Shown here: piece by piece, positions 8,685-17,540 of the stretch
Numbering within the stretch: position 1 is the first letter of the stretch
Layout: every line of letters begins with the position of its first letter
Assembly: GCF_000016985.1 (NCBI RefSeq)
Contig: NC_009633.1
Location: 4,135,539-4,199,538, forward strand
Origin: Alkaliphilus metalliredigens QYMF
GTDB taxonomy: Bacteria > Bacillota > Clostridia > Peptostreptococcales > Natronincolaceae
Direction of reading: 5' to 3'
DNA length: 64,000 nucleotides
Program-made: the position numbers and the translations under genes
Notes under the pieces: model-generated
What the model saw: the letters and a program-made list of their open reading frames with translations, nothing else
What the model was told of the DNA's origin: nothing
The model's database searches: none

Positions 8685-11371
8685 GTGTATCCCATCCTTT
8701 CCAAAGCAGACTTCACTTTTTCCTTAGACCGAGCTGTCTTTTCCTCAATCTCAGCCAAAGTATGCTCATAACGTTTTGCAATTAAGATTACTCTTGACGC
8801 AAGAGTATTTAACACCTGTTCAATAGCGCCTGTAACATCACTCTCAAGCCTTGTCATCCATTTCTTTTCAAATAACAGATGCTTGATTTCATCAATTGTT
8901 AACGCACTATATTTAGCAAGCACTAGATCATCAAGTGCCTTTTGAGCTTCTTTGATAGTTTTGTCGGCTTCTTCTTTTTCTATCATCTTCGCTTGATATG
9001 CAAGAAGGGAATTATACTCATCTGCATAAATCTCAGGAATAACTGCATTTTCGTTCGCTTCTTTTAATGCAGCTCTTAACTTAGCCTTACCGAATGATCC
9101 ATTCTTATTTATAAGTTCATAAGCCATGAGTTCGCTATTAGCTTTGACTATTTTCTCCATTTCTGATGTATTGTCTACTTCAAATAATTCAATAAGCTTT
9201 GTGATATCGTTCACTACTGGCGATGTCTTTTTACCCTCTAATTCTTTAATCTGCTTATTAAGATTTGATTTAGGAATACCGTCACCTTTTTCATTCAAGG
9301 CATTTACAAGTAGTCCTTCATCGCCAGATTCTTCTTCACGCATTTCATCAAGTTCAGATTCAAGTATTGTGACTTTCTCTATCAACTCGTTAAGAGCTAA
9401 TAATTCAGCTTCAAAATACTCACGTTCGATGATTTGTCTCGAAATCAATGCACCCTCAAACGACTTCATTTTAGAAGTATCATCAACTTTTATTTCTTCT
9501 CCATTTTCGTCTTTTGCTTTCTTTTGAGCGTATACATATTCAATCTCACGACCAGCCTCATATCCACTCGCCTTAATTACATATACATCATCTTGCATTT
9601 TCTCGTTCCAGTAATTAAGCAAGAAGTCATAGACATGGTAATTGTCTAAGAGCTGCGCCGATTCAAAATCGCTCAATATTTCAATACCCATGTTACGAAT
9701 TAACTCTTTTGGATTTGTGCTTGCATTAATATTTAGCAATGAATCTTTCACTGCATCTCTCCAAGTTCCGAATAGTTCACCACACTCGTTTTCTATTTCA
9801 TTCTTGATATTTTCATCCTCAGAAATAACTGTTTCTATCTCATTTGGTGACATTACAAGATTGTAAACGTTGTGCTTTTCATCGACACAGGTAAATATCT
9901 CTTTCTTTAATGCTGGTGATATTCTCCATAGTTTTTCTATTGAATTAATATCAATTTCCGGAATACCTCCCTTAAGATGTGATGCGATATTTTGTGGCAA
10001 TGTATCATCAATCTTTTGGATATACCGAGGGACATTTAGGTTACCTTCATTTTGTTCTAAGATTTCTTTATAGGTAACAAATTTTGAGTACCCCTCAATT
10101 TCCTCTTTGTTAATAAAGGTTTGAACTATCTTCTCAATGTCTTGTTCACGAAGACGGTTCTTGTTTCCGTCCTTCTTAAATCCACGGCTTGCATTAATCA
10201 TAAAAATGCCTTCACGTTTATCCGCATCCTCTTTGTCAATAATGATTATGCAGGCAGGAATACCTGTGCCATAAAATAAGTTTGCAGGCAATCCGACAAT
10301 ACCCTTTATATATCGCTTATCAAGAACTGCTTTTCTAATGGTCTCCTCAGCATTAGGTCTAGATAGCACACCATGGGGTAGGATGATTCCAGCCTTACCA
10401 CGCTGGCTATCCAACGCCTTTAAGACATGCAAAAACCAAGCATAGTCACCATTTTTCTCTGGTGGAATGCCATAGCCGTCAAATCTTTTAAACTTATCTT
10501 CTGATGGTTTAATTCCATCTGTCCAATCTTTATCAGAAAACGGTGGATTCATGACTATAAAATCAAACTTTCTAAGCCCACCAAAATCATCTTTATACGC
10601 TGGATTTGCTAGAGTATTGGCACTCTTGATTTCACCCGTACCTTTATTATGTAGGATAAAATTCATCTTTGCCAAACCTGCTGTATCTGGGTATTTTTCT
10701 TGTCCATATATTGAAACAATCGAATTCCCATCTTCATCTGTAGGAGCTTCATCTGCAGCACGAATTAGTAACGAACCACTACCTGCCGCCGGATCATGAA
10801 GAGTCCATTTCTTACCCGTCTCTTGCTTAATATCTCCAATGCCAATAAGTCTAGCAATAATACGTGAAACCTCACTAGGTGTATAAAATTGTCCCTTGCT
10901 CTTACCAGATTCCTGAGCAAATTTCATCATGAAGTATTCATAAGCATCTCCGATGATGTCATCTCCACTAGCTCTGTTACTTTTAAAGTCAATAGCAGGA
11001 TTTTGGAATATTGCAATAAGGCCAGAAACCTTATCAACTAGTTCCTTGCCAGAACCTAGCTCATCTGGATTATTAAAGCTAACGTCAGGCAAAGAACCTT
11101 GAAGACGGTTTTCTTCTAGGAACTTTTGAATAATCTTATCTACTCGCTCACCAACATCACTTTTACCTTTTGCAGCAATCAAATCTTCAAATGATGCGCC
11201 TTCATTTACTGTAAATTCTGCAAATCGTTGTCCCTTGTATCTATCTGATACGTATTTAAAAAACAATAAAACAAGTACGTAATCTTTGTATCTTGATGGC
11301 TCAACTCCACCTCTTAATTTATTACAAGCTTCCCATAAAAGAGAATACAATTCTGATTTTTTCACGGCCAT
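8678..11371 (-). CDS. hsdM: Type I DNA adenine methyltransferase subunit M, long form
   Basis: An 897-residue N6-adenine methylase. The N-terminal helical HsdM domain (ALWEACNKLRG-like start) is followed by the AdoMet motif DPAAGSGSLLI near 190 and the catalytic motif NPPF near 275. Canonical HsdM has about 500-550 residues. Here roughly 350 more follow, rich in Glu and Lys with likely coiled coils (for example about 660-720 and 850-890). Long HsdM forms occur in Firmicutes, but the purpose of the tail is unclear. GAGAGG precedes the ATG. It methylates both strands at the HsdS-defined site to protect host DNA. Confidence 0.93.
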   Translation of the reverse strand: MAVKKSELYSLLWEACNKLRGGVEPSRYKDYVLVLLFFKYVSDRYKGQRFAEFTVNEGASFEDLIAAKGKSDVGERVDKIIQKFLEENRLQGSLPDVSFNNPDELGSGKELVDKVSGLIAIFQNPAIDFKSNRASGDDIIGDAYEYFMMKFAQESGKSKGQFYTPSEVSRIIARLIGIGDIKQETGKKWTLHDPAAGSGSLLIRAADEAPTDEDGNSIVSIYGQEKYPDTAGLAKMNFILHNKGTGEIKSANTLANPAYKDDFGGLRKFDFIVMNPPFSDKDWTDGIKPSEDKFKRFDGYGIPPEKNGDYAWFLHVLKALDSQRGKAGIILPHGVLSRPNAEETIRKAVLDKRYIKGIVGLPANLFYGTGIPACIIIIDKEDADKREGIFMINASRGFKKDGNKNRLREQDIEKIVQTFINKEEIEGYSKFVTYKEILEQNEGNLNVPRYIQKIDDTLPQNIASHLKGGIPEIDINSIEKLWRISPALKKEIFTCVDEKHNVYNLVMSPNEIETVISEDENIKNEIENECGELFGTWRDAVKDSLLNINASTNPKELIRNMGIEILSDFESAQLLDNYHVYDFLLNYWNEKMQDDVYVIKASGYEAGREIEYVYAQKKAKDENGEEIKVDDTSKMKSFEGALISRQIIEREYFEAELLALNELIEKVTILESELDEMREEESGDEGLLVNALNEKGDGIPKSNLNKQIKELEGKKTSPVVNDITKLIELFEVDNTSEMEKIVKANSELMAYELINKNGSFGKAKLRAALKEANENAVIPEIYADEYNSLLAYQAKMIEKEEADKTIKEAQKALDDLVLAKYSALTIDEIKHLLFEKKWMTRLESDVTGAIEQVLNTLASRVILIAKRYEHTLAEIEEKTARSKEKVKSALERMGYTW

Positions 11372-11402
11372 TCATTTAACCTCTCTCATCTTTAATATTT
11401 TA

Positions 11403-11615
11403 TTAGTATTCTGTTATGTCAATTCCCGCTTTTAATAACCTTTCATATCTCTCATGGGAGATTAGAACAGCTACAGGTTTTCCGTTTTTTAGTACAAAAG
11501 CAGTTCTATCTTCGTCAGATAATCCAGTAATTAGCTTTGATGATTGTCCTCTGAGAAAATCCGACATATTATAAAATTCCATCGGCTGTTTTTTAGTTTT
11601 ATCTTCTTTTTCCAT
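11403..11615 (-). CDS. Phd/YefM-type antitoxin-like protein
   Basis: A 70-residue protein. After a charged start the segment YNMSDFLRGQSSKLI is followed by LSDEDRTAFVLKNGKPVAVLISHERYERLL, the usual prevent-host-death pattern. No cognate toxin gene is adjacent; the next gene is hsdM, 31 bases away. In several Firmicutes a lone antitoxin-like gene precedes hsdM, so it may act as the operon repressor. That role is inferred, not shown. Confidence 0.75.
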   Translation of the reverse strand: MEKEDKTKKQPMEFYNMSDFLRGQSSKLITGLSDEDRTAFVLKNGKPVAVLISHERYERLLKAGIDITEY

Positions 11616-11849
11616 GTCTAAATCCGCCTTTTCTTTTCATTTTAACATCTCTAGACTCTTATTTCAACTCTTATTTATACCTAAAAAGTAATTACTATTA
11701 AACACTATTTCCTTGTCCAGTATTTCTTATCTTTATAGCCATCTTGTCAACTCACCAAGTATTTGCCAGTAATCCTATCAACTCACCACGTTAATATCAA
11801 TATCGTCTGCTCAGCCATGTAACCTGACAATCTTGGATAAGTTCCCACA
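11616..11849. other. Non-coding boundary between RM island and core genes
   Basis: I find no gene here. Two direct copies of TCAACTCACCAmGT (11747-11760 and 11778-11791) lie 31 bp apart. The stretch probably holds the promoter of the antitoxin-hsdM operon, but I cannot choose boxes with confidence. No convincing attachment-site duplication is visible against the left end of the window. Confidence 0.35.
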
Positions 11850-11902
11850 AAATAAAAATCCGTGATTATCCTATCGGCTTGAAACCAGATCTCAAATCAC
11901 GG
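11850..11902 (-). terminator. Terminator after rlmCD
   Basis: CCGTGATT at 11860-11867 pairs with AATCACGG at 11895-11902. On the minus strand the stem is followed by ATTTTTATTTT, 30 bases after the stop of the rRNA methyltransferase. Confidence 0.7.
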
Positions 11903-11933
11903 AAAGCCTTTATTTACTTGCCTTTTTACACTC

Positions 11934-13292
11934 TTATTTATCAACCCTTGACATCAATACTACCGTCTCAACATGCGAACTATGAGGAAACATATCAACC
12001 GGCTGTACTTCCTGCGTCTTATACCCATGTTCTTCTAAATACGCCAAATCCCGTGCCAATGTCGCTGGATTACAAGACACATACACCACTCTTTTTGGCT
12101 CCATATTGACGATGGTTTCTAGAACACTTTCTTCACAGCCCTTTCTAGGGGGATCTACCACCACGACCTCTGTACGAATTCCTTCTTTATAGAGCTGAGG
12201 CACCACTTCCTCTGCTTTTCCTACGTGGAACTCAGCATTATTCAGATTATTGATTTTAGCATTATGCTTTGCATCTTCAATTGCCGCCTCTACTACTTCT
12301 ACACCATAGACCTTTTTAGCCTTTTGTGCTAAAAATAAAGAGATGGTTCCAATACCACAGTAGATATCCAAAACATTTTCTTCTCCTGTTAGGTTTGCAT
12401 ATTCCAGTGCTTTTTCATAGAGCGCCTTGGTTTGCATTGGATTCACTTGAAAGAAGGATTGTGGGGAAATATTAAACTTCAAGTCCCCTATGTAATCTGT
12501 AATGTAACCCTCCCCATGAAGGGTCTTTGTCTTAGATCCAAATATCACATTTGTATTCTTTTCATTAATATTATGTGCCACTGTCTTAAGACCCTTTACA
12601 CCTTCTATCAGCAGATCAATCAGTTCCTTTTTATGAGGTAACTGTTTGCCATTGGTAATCAGCACAACCATAACCTCTCCTGTTGTAAACCCTACCTTTG
12701 TAATCACATGGCGTAGTAGTCCCACTCTCTTTTTTTCATCGTACACAGTGACTCCAAAGGAATCAATATAATGTTTCATGACCTTTGCAATGGTTTCATT
12801 GATAGGGGACTGAATATGGCAATATTCTGTATCAACAATTTCATGACTTCCCTTTTTATAAAACCCTAGTATTGCTTTGCCATCCATGACTCCAATGGGA
12901 AATTGGGCCTTGTTTCGGTATTCATAGGGATTGTCCATTCCCAAGGTGGCATGTACTGTGGTTTCTATCTTTCCGATCCGTGCCAATGTCTCTTCTACTC
13001 TTTTTCTCTTCATTTCTAATTGCCCTTTATAGTCCATATGCATGATTTGACATCCACCACAAACATCAGCTATTGGACAGCGTGGCTCGGTTCTATTGGG
13101 AGAAGCCGTCATGATCTCAATCATTCTTCCCATTCCATATGTCTTCTTTACCTTGGTTATTTTAACCTTTAAGTGATCACCAGGTATCCCACCCTCTACA
13201 AAAACCGTAAAACCATCAATCCGACCGACGCCTTCACCATTATGTCCTGTATCCTTAATTTCCATCTCAATCACATCATTTACATTAATCAT
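11934..13292 (-). CDS. rlmCD: 23S rRNA (uracil-C5)-methyltransferase RlmD/RlmCD-type
   Basis: A 452-residue protein of full family length. It has an N-terminal TRAM RNA-binding domain (about 1-58), iron-sulfur cysteines in CPIADVCGGCQ (about 73-83), a methyltransferase fold with NVLDIYCGIGTISLFLA (about 310-326), VVVDPPRKG, and the catalytic cysteine in VYVSCNPATLARDL (about 412-425). It makes 5-methyluridine in 23S rRNA from AdoMet. In Gram-positives one enzyme often modifies both U747 and U1939, hence the RlmCD label; sequence alone does not settle one site or two. AAGGAG precedes the ATG. It stands alone between terminators. Confidence 0.9.
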   Translation of the reverse strand: MINVNDVIEMEIKDTGHNGEGVGRIDGFTVFVEGGIPGDHLKVKITKVKKTYGMGRMIEIMTASPNRTEPRCPIADVCGGCQIMHMDYKGQLEMKRKRVEETLARIGKIETTVHATLGMDNPYEYRNKAQFPIGVMDGKAILGFYKKGSHEIVDTEYCHIQSPINETIAKVMKHYIDSFGVTVYDEKKRVGLLRHVITKVGFTTGEVMVVLITNGKQLPHKKELIDLLIEGVKGLKTVAHNINEKNTNVIFGSKTKTLHGEGYITDYIGDLKFNISPQSFFQVNPMQTKALYEKALEYANLTGEENVLDIYCGIGTISLFLAQKAKKVYGVEVVEAAIEDAKHNAKINNLNNAEFHVGKAEEVVPQLYKEGIRTEVVVVDPPRKGCEESVLETIVNMEPKRVVYVSCNPATLARDLAYLEEHGYKTQEVQPVDMFPHSSHVETVVLMSRVDK

Positions 13293-13466
13293 TTTTTCTC
13301 ACTCCTTATCTCATTCCATTAAAAATCTGCTTATTTCTATCACATCAACTCATATCTAAGATAAAAATGCTATCTAAAGATCTATTTTATTGTCGAAGCT
13401 ACTACCTTCTCTCTCATTCTACACTACTTAGGCCTTTTTTTGCCAACATTTGTTGTACGATTACTA

Positions 13467-13495
13467 TTTACTGGAACTTTTAAATATTCTATAAT
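13467..13495 (+). promoter_or_regulatory. Promoter of the GerMN gene
   Basis: TTTACT at 13467-13472 and a perfect TATAAT at 13490-13495 are separated by 17 bp. The start codon follows 40 bp downstream, with AAGGGAG as ribosome binding site. Confidence 0.65.
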
Positions 13496-13534
13496 GGAGT
13501 TATCACTTGGGACAAGCTTAAGGGAGTTGATAAA

Positions 13535-14821
13535 ATGAAAGGCACCATCAGAAACATCCTGTTGCTACTGATTATTTGTGCTACGGCTTCTGGAATACCC
13601 ATTTATGCGGATTCCATCAATTTTAGTACCTTTCGGACTAATACAGCTGTATCCTCAGAGCACATACAACTACATACCCATCTAGAAGAAGACCAATTGA
13701 CAGTTACCTTTTCTACCGATCGAGATCAAACTCCCCTGGTTTTTGACCTAGATCATCCTTTCACACTTGAAATACAATTTCAAAATGAGACTGTGAAAGA
13801 AGTTATGTTTCATGAGATTGCTATAGGAACACCAAATCTTGATACGGTTATGACACAAGATAGCCCTCTGACTTTTGAGCTTGATTTATCTCAGCATCAA
13901 TTGCAGCTTCCAGATGGTAACTATACTTTAGTGTTGCAACCTAATGTCAAAAATATGCCAACATCATTTCCTGCTGAAAGCATTCATTTATCCTATGATC
14001 TCTCTGGGAATTACATTCCTGCTTTGCAAGGAATCAGTAGGAATGAAACAGCTTTAAAGCTTTATTTTCCAACAGAGGACTATAACCATTTGATCCCTGT
14101 CACCCGTGTGATTCCTTATACAAGGACACCACTTAGAATGACCATTGATGCATTAGAGCAGGGTCCTGCCACTGACCTAGGCTTACCTACTTTTTCACCA
14201 ATACCACAGGGAAGTGATATTAGCTTAAACCAAGGCAGTGCTACCATTCATTTATCTAGTGACACAGCTTCTTTTATCCAAGGATCCGCTACTGCTATTG
14301 TAGCCATTGACAGCTTTGTTGAGTCTCTTGGGGCAATTAGCGAAGTCAATGCGGTTCGGTTTGAATCCGAATCTAATTCAAATGAAATTTTCCATGGTAT
14401 GTCCCTGGACGAGCCTTTTATACCTATGGCTGGCCCTCAGCTTTATGTGAAATTCAAAGGAGAAAACAAGCGTTTACTCCTATTACCACTATCTCTAGAA
14501 AAGAAGTCCTTAGATGTTGAGGGTATCTTTGCTCAATTAAAATACCAATCAAACTATCAATTTTTCAATCATCAAATCCAACCGACTGTTCCTATGGAGG
14601 TAGAACTCTTGTCCTTTAACATTGAAGGAAGTACACTACATTTAACCTTCAATGAGGCTTTCATCGAAGTGCAGCAAGAGAACTCTTTACATCAACTGAT
14701 GATTGAATCCCTTCTATATACCTACACTTCTTTCGAGGAAGTTGAACAAGTCCATTTTCAAGTGGCGGGGCATTTCTCTGAAACCATCTCCCCCTCCCCT
14801 TATATTAATCCTGAAAAATAA
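13535..14821 (+). CDS. Secreted GerMN-domain protein (sporulation/germination)
   Basis: A 428-residue protein with a signal peptide (about 1-25, hydrophobic LLLLIICATASGIPIYA). Two GerMN-like domains are likely. The first, around 190-280, has LIPVTRVIPYTRTP, ALEQGP, LGLPTFSPIPQGS and ATIHLSSD. The second, around 325-415, has LKYQSNYQFFNHQIQPTVPMEVELLSFNIEGSTLHLTFNEAF-type strands, read in pieces. In Bacillus GerM is needed for sporulation and spore germination. This is one of the few plus-strand genes here and has its own promoter and terminator. The assignment comes from domain pattern; its exact role is open. Confidence 0.75.
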   Translation: MKGTIRNILLLLIICATASGIPIYADSINFSTFRTNTAVSSEHIQLHTHLEEDQLTVTFSTDRDQTPLVFDLDHPFTLEIQFQNETVKEVMFHEIAIGTPNLDTVMTQDSPLTFELDLSQHQLQLPDGNYTLVLQPNVKNMPTSFPAESIHLSYDLSGNYIPALQGISRNETALKLYFPTEDYNHLIPVTRVIPYTRTPLRMTIDALEQGPATDLGLPTFSPIPQGSDISLNQGSATIHLSSDTASFIQGSATAIVAIDSFVESLGAISEVNAVRFESESNSNEIFHGMSLDEPFIPMAGPQLYVKFKGENKRLLLLPLSLEKKSLDVEGIFAQLKYQSNYQFFNHQIQPTVPMEVELLSFNIEGSTLHLTFNEAFIEVQQENSLHQLMIESLLYTYTSFEEVEQVHFQVAGHFSETISPSPYINPEK

Positions 14822-14824
14822 TTC

Positions 14825-14860
14825 GAAAACAACATGATTTCTCGATCATGTTGTTTTCTT
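14825..14860 (+). terminator. Terminator after GerMN gene
   Basis: A 14-bp stem (14825-14838 with 14845-14858) and loop ttctcg, with TTGTTTTCTT forming the distal arm and U-rich tail. It begins four bases after the stop. Confidence 0.85.
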
Positions 14861-14862
14861 GC

Positions 14863-14891
14863 AAAAAAAGTGAGCACAATCACTTGTGCTC
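14863..14891 (-). terminator. Terminator after aldo/keto reductase gene
   Basis: GAGCACA/TGTGCTC (14872-14891) read on the minus strand is followed by seven T at 14863-14869. It lies about 94 bases after the reductase stop, back-to-back with the plus-strand terminator. Confidence 0.8.
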
Positions 14892-14984
14892 CAAAGAAAA
14901 TTAGAATCAGTTTGCCTCTCATCAATGTTTCAATACTCTATTTAATAATATTTGACACTTTTACCATATTTTATACCACCCTAT

Positions 14985-15992
14985 TTATTTAAAACAACTT
15001 CCCACTTGCTCTAGCATATGGCGAATAGGAAGATCATATGGGCATCTTGGTTCACATTTGCCACATTTAATACAGTCTGAAGCCTTTATGGACTGTCCTT
15101 GATACCGCTCTACAGCCCAGTCTTGTAGATCATAACGAGTATAGTAGCCTTCTAGCAAAAATTGTGCTGGTATGTCTATTTCTTGAGGACAGGGTAAACA
15201 GTAACCACATCTTCTACAAAATGTATTACCTAATTCTTTTTGTAGTTTCTCTAAGTGCTGTCGTTCTTCTTTATTTAGAGGTATTTTTTCTTGACCAATT
15301 CGACTATTTTCAAAAACCTGGTCCATATGATCAATGCCTGGAATGACAACAGAAATATTAGGATTTTCAACAATAAATCGTAGGGCTAGTTCACCTTCCC
15401 TAATGGCACCTCCTGCAAGTGGCTTCATAATAATCACGCCAATATTACGTTCTTTGGCCCTTTGGAAAAGTTTTTCTCCATGCCTTTCCACAATATTATA
15501 TGGAAACTGGATGGTGGAAAAAAAGTCGGTCTCTATAGCCATCTCCAAGACACCCAAGTCATGGCTTGTAATTCCTATTTTTTTGATTTTCCCCTCTAAT
15601 TGCGCCTCTTTTAAAGCGCCATAAGCGCCATTTGGTCCCATTACTTGATCATATACTTCCTTTGATTTTACTTGATGAAGTTGGTATAAATCGATTGTAT
15701 TAGACCTTAAATTTTTTAAACTGATTTCAATATCGGCCTTCATCCCTTGATCATCTCTGGCAAGAGACTTGGTTGCAATGATCCAAGAATCACGCATTCC
15801 TTCCATAGCCTTACCGATCAGTACTTCACTGTTGGCATAACCTCTGGCGGTATCAATAAAGTTAATGCCTTCTCCTTGAGCTGTTTTAATGAGTTCAATT
15901 GCTTCTTTTTCTTCTAATCGTTGAATTGGAATGCCACCGAATCCAATTACACTTACCTTATAATTGGTCCTTCCTAACTGCCTAAACTCCAT
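14985..15992 (-). CDS. Aldo/keto reductase with C-terminal 2x[4Fe-4S] domain
   Basis: A 335-residue protein. The TIM-barrel reductase shows FIDTARGYANSE (Asp and Tyr of the catalytic set, about 48-59), IIATKSLA (Lys) and YQLHQVKS (His). From about residue 255 follow CRRCGYCLPCPQEIDIP and CIKCGKCEPRCPYDLP, two ferredoxin-like cluster sites. Such fused enzymes are common in anaerobes and are thought to take electrons from NADPH or ferredoxin. The substrate is unknown. GGAGGAGG lies just before the ATG. It probably shares a transcript with fxsA, 20 bp upstream. Confidence 0.88.
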   Translation of the reverse strand: MEFRQLGRTNYKVSVIGFGGIPIQRLEEKEAIELIKTAQGEGINFIDTARGYANSEVLIGKAMEGMRDSWIIATKSLARDDQGMKADIEISLKNLRSNTIDLYQLHQVKSKEVYDQVMGPNGAYGALKEAQLEGKIKKIGITSHDLGVLEMAIETDFFSTIQFPYNIVERHGEKLFQRAKERNIGVIIMKPLAGGAIREGELALRFIVENPNISVVIPGIDHMDQVFENSRIGQEKIPLNKEERQHLEKLQKELGNTFCRRCGYCLPCPQEIDIPAQFLLEGYYTRYDLQDWAVERYQGQSIKASDCIKCGKCEPRCPYDLPIRHMLEQVGSCFK

Positions 15993-16012
15993 GTTCCTCC
16001 TCCTTTGTTTAA

Positions 16013-16408
16013 CTATTTACGATAGTAAATCGAGAAATTTCCCTCTTGGATCATTTGTTTTAACTGTTTTTTGATAAATGATTTAATTGCAAATCGGGTA
16101 AATGGAATCACTAAGGAAAATCCTGCAATATCTGTGAGTAATCCTGGTGTTAAGAGAAATGCGCCACCAATCAATACGCAAAGTCCATTGATGAGTTCGT
16201 CCCCAGGCATTTTGCCTTGACTCCCCTCAAACTTGATTCTTTTAATAATTCCTTTTCCTTCGCTTTTGGCCAGTGTCGCCCCAATGATACCCGTTAGAAA
16301 AACAAGTAACAGTGTATAGGGTAATCCAATATAGTTGTTTAGTTTTAATAAAATAGCCAGTTCTGCAATAGGGATTACTGTGAATAGTATAATGAGCTTA
16401 AATAACAT
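16013..16408 (-). CDS. fxsA: FxsA-family membrane protein
   Basis: A 131-residue protein with hydrophobic segments at about 3-20, 28-45 and 75-100. The family signature is visible: an N-terminal PIAELAILLKL, then GLPYTLLLVFLTGIIGA, and GGAFLLTPGLLTDIAGF in the third helix. In E. coli FxsA overexpression lowers exclusion of phage T7 by F plasmids; its normal role in Firmicutes is unknown. GGGAGG precedes the ATG. Confidence 0.85.
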   Translation of the reverse strand: MLFKLIILFTVIPIAELAILLKLNNYIGLPYTLLLVFLTGIIGATLAKSEGKGIIKRIKFEGSQGKMPGDELINGLCVLIGGAFLLTPGLLTDIAGFSLVIPFTRFAIKSFIKKQLKQMIQEGNFSIYYRK

Positions 16409-16424
16409 GCTTTCACCTCCCTAA

Positions 16425-16510
16425 GAAATTTTCATCACTAGATTCCTTAGTTCTACTTCAAACCATGTAAAATAGTTTCCATGGTAGCCGAAACTCATCT
16501 GATCTATTTT
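16425..16510 (-). pseudogene. Fragment of a hotdog acyl-CoA thioesterase
   Basis: Reading the minus strand from about 16504 gives DQMSFGYHGNYFTWFEVEL, very close to DQMGVIYHSNYFVWFEVGR of the intact thioesterase 400 bp away (16606-17034). Nothing before or after it continues the family, so it is a short relic of a second copy. Confidence 0.65.
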
Positions 16511-16605
16511 TTGACATCACCTTAGACCACAACGAGAAAAAAATATTTACTATTTGTATTCCCTGTTATGATTAGTATTACAATTAAGCCACTTAAATAA
16601 GTAGC

Positions 16606-17034
16606 TTAATCTTCTATTTTATGTATATTCTGTAGTTGTTTGTATATTCCTTCATGCTTTTTCTTTAGGTTAGTTGGTCTTCCATTTTCTTTATCAACAA
16701 AAACATGTTCTGTAAATCCTTCAGCAATAAATACATTATCTTCTTCTCTAATAATTTCATAATAAAACTTAATTCTTGTAGGACTTAGTTCTTCTACTGT
16801 TGTTTTGACTATTAAATTATCAGCATATTTTGCCGAGGCTTTATATTTGCAATTAACTTCTATCACTGGAAGTATTATACCCATTGCTTCCATCTGTTTA
16901 TAGCTAATCGTGGATTCTTTTAAATAATCAGTTCTCCCTACTTCAAACCATACAAAGTAATTGGAATGGTATATAACCCCCATTTGGTCAGTTTCACTAT
17001 ATCTTGGTATTATTTTAGTCTCATTACTATACAA
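16606..17034 (-). CDS. YbgC/FadM-type acyl-CoA thioesterase
   Basis: A 4HBT hotdog-fold protein of about 142 residues. The signature YSETDQMGVIYHSNYFVWFEVGR carries the catalytic Asp/Tyr region near the N-terminus, followed by NCKYKASAKYADNLIV and a C-terminal VFVDKENGRPTNL. It hydrolyses acyl-CoA thioesters; chain length is unknown. I chose the TTG at 17034 because AAGGAAGG lies 8 bases upstream, whereas the farther TTG at 17061 has no ribosome binding site. A decayed relative lies just downstream. Confidence 0.85.
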   Translation of the reverse strand: MYSNETKIIPRYSETDQMGVIYHSNYFVWFEVGRTDYLKESTISYKQMEAMGIILPVIEVNCKYKASAKYADNLIVKTTVEELSPTRIKFYYEIIREEDNVFIAEGFTEHVFVDKENGRPTNLKKKHEGIYKQLQNIHKIED

Positions 17035-17214
17035 ATGAAACACCTTCCTTTCTTTAAACAATTATAGCATATATCCCTAGATCCTAAAAAAACCTACCAA
17101 TTTTTTTATCTTTATATTATCAACAGTGAACTGCACAACTGTGTTAAGATGTTTAAAACACTAAAAATGTAACAGGTGCTTTAAAAGCCAAAATTCAAAT
17201 TACAACAGAAGATT

Positions 17215-17451
17215 TTATATGATGTAACGATAAAAAAAATCTTCTACATCTTTTACTTTTAAAGAATATATCTTTCCTTCATCAATTTTTACAGAAACTG
17301 CTTTTGTGCATTCCCCTAAACAAAAGGCTGCCTTTATGGTCACTTGATCCTCTAAAGCCTTTTCTTCTACTATGCTTTGAAATTTATTTACTACATCATA
17401 GGCTCCTTTCAAATGACATGCACTTCCAATACATATATTAATTGTTTTCAT
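17215..17451 (-). CDS. Thioredoxin-like [2Fe-2S] ferredoxin domain protein
   Basis: A 78-residue protein with the NuoE-type cluster ligands: CIGSACHLKGA near the N-terminus and CLGEC near residue 48. It is a stand-alone 2Fe-2S domain that could pass electrons between partners. It lies 90 bp after the PP2C phosphatase and the HydS-like gene, matching the make-up of clostridial clusters around sensory [FeFe]-hydrogenases. GGAGAGG precedes the ATG. Confidence 0.85.
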   Translation of the reverse strand: MKTINICIGSACHLKGAYDVVNKFQSIVEEKALEDQVTIKAAFCLGECTKAVSVKIDEGKIYSLKVKDVEDFFYRYII

Positions 17452-17540
17452 TAGGACCTCTCCTTATTAATCATTCTCTGCAAATATAATTCATCGTCAT
17501 ATCTTATTATTTTTTTATGGTTTCATTTTATGAAAAAAAA

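Noticed and set aside
9126-10799. Several plus-strand frames of 70-130 residues inside hsdM
   Set aside because: They lack ribosome binding sites and families, and are shadows of the intact methylase gene on the other strand.
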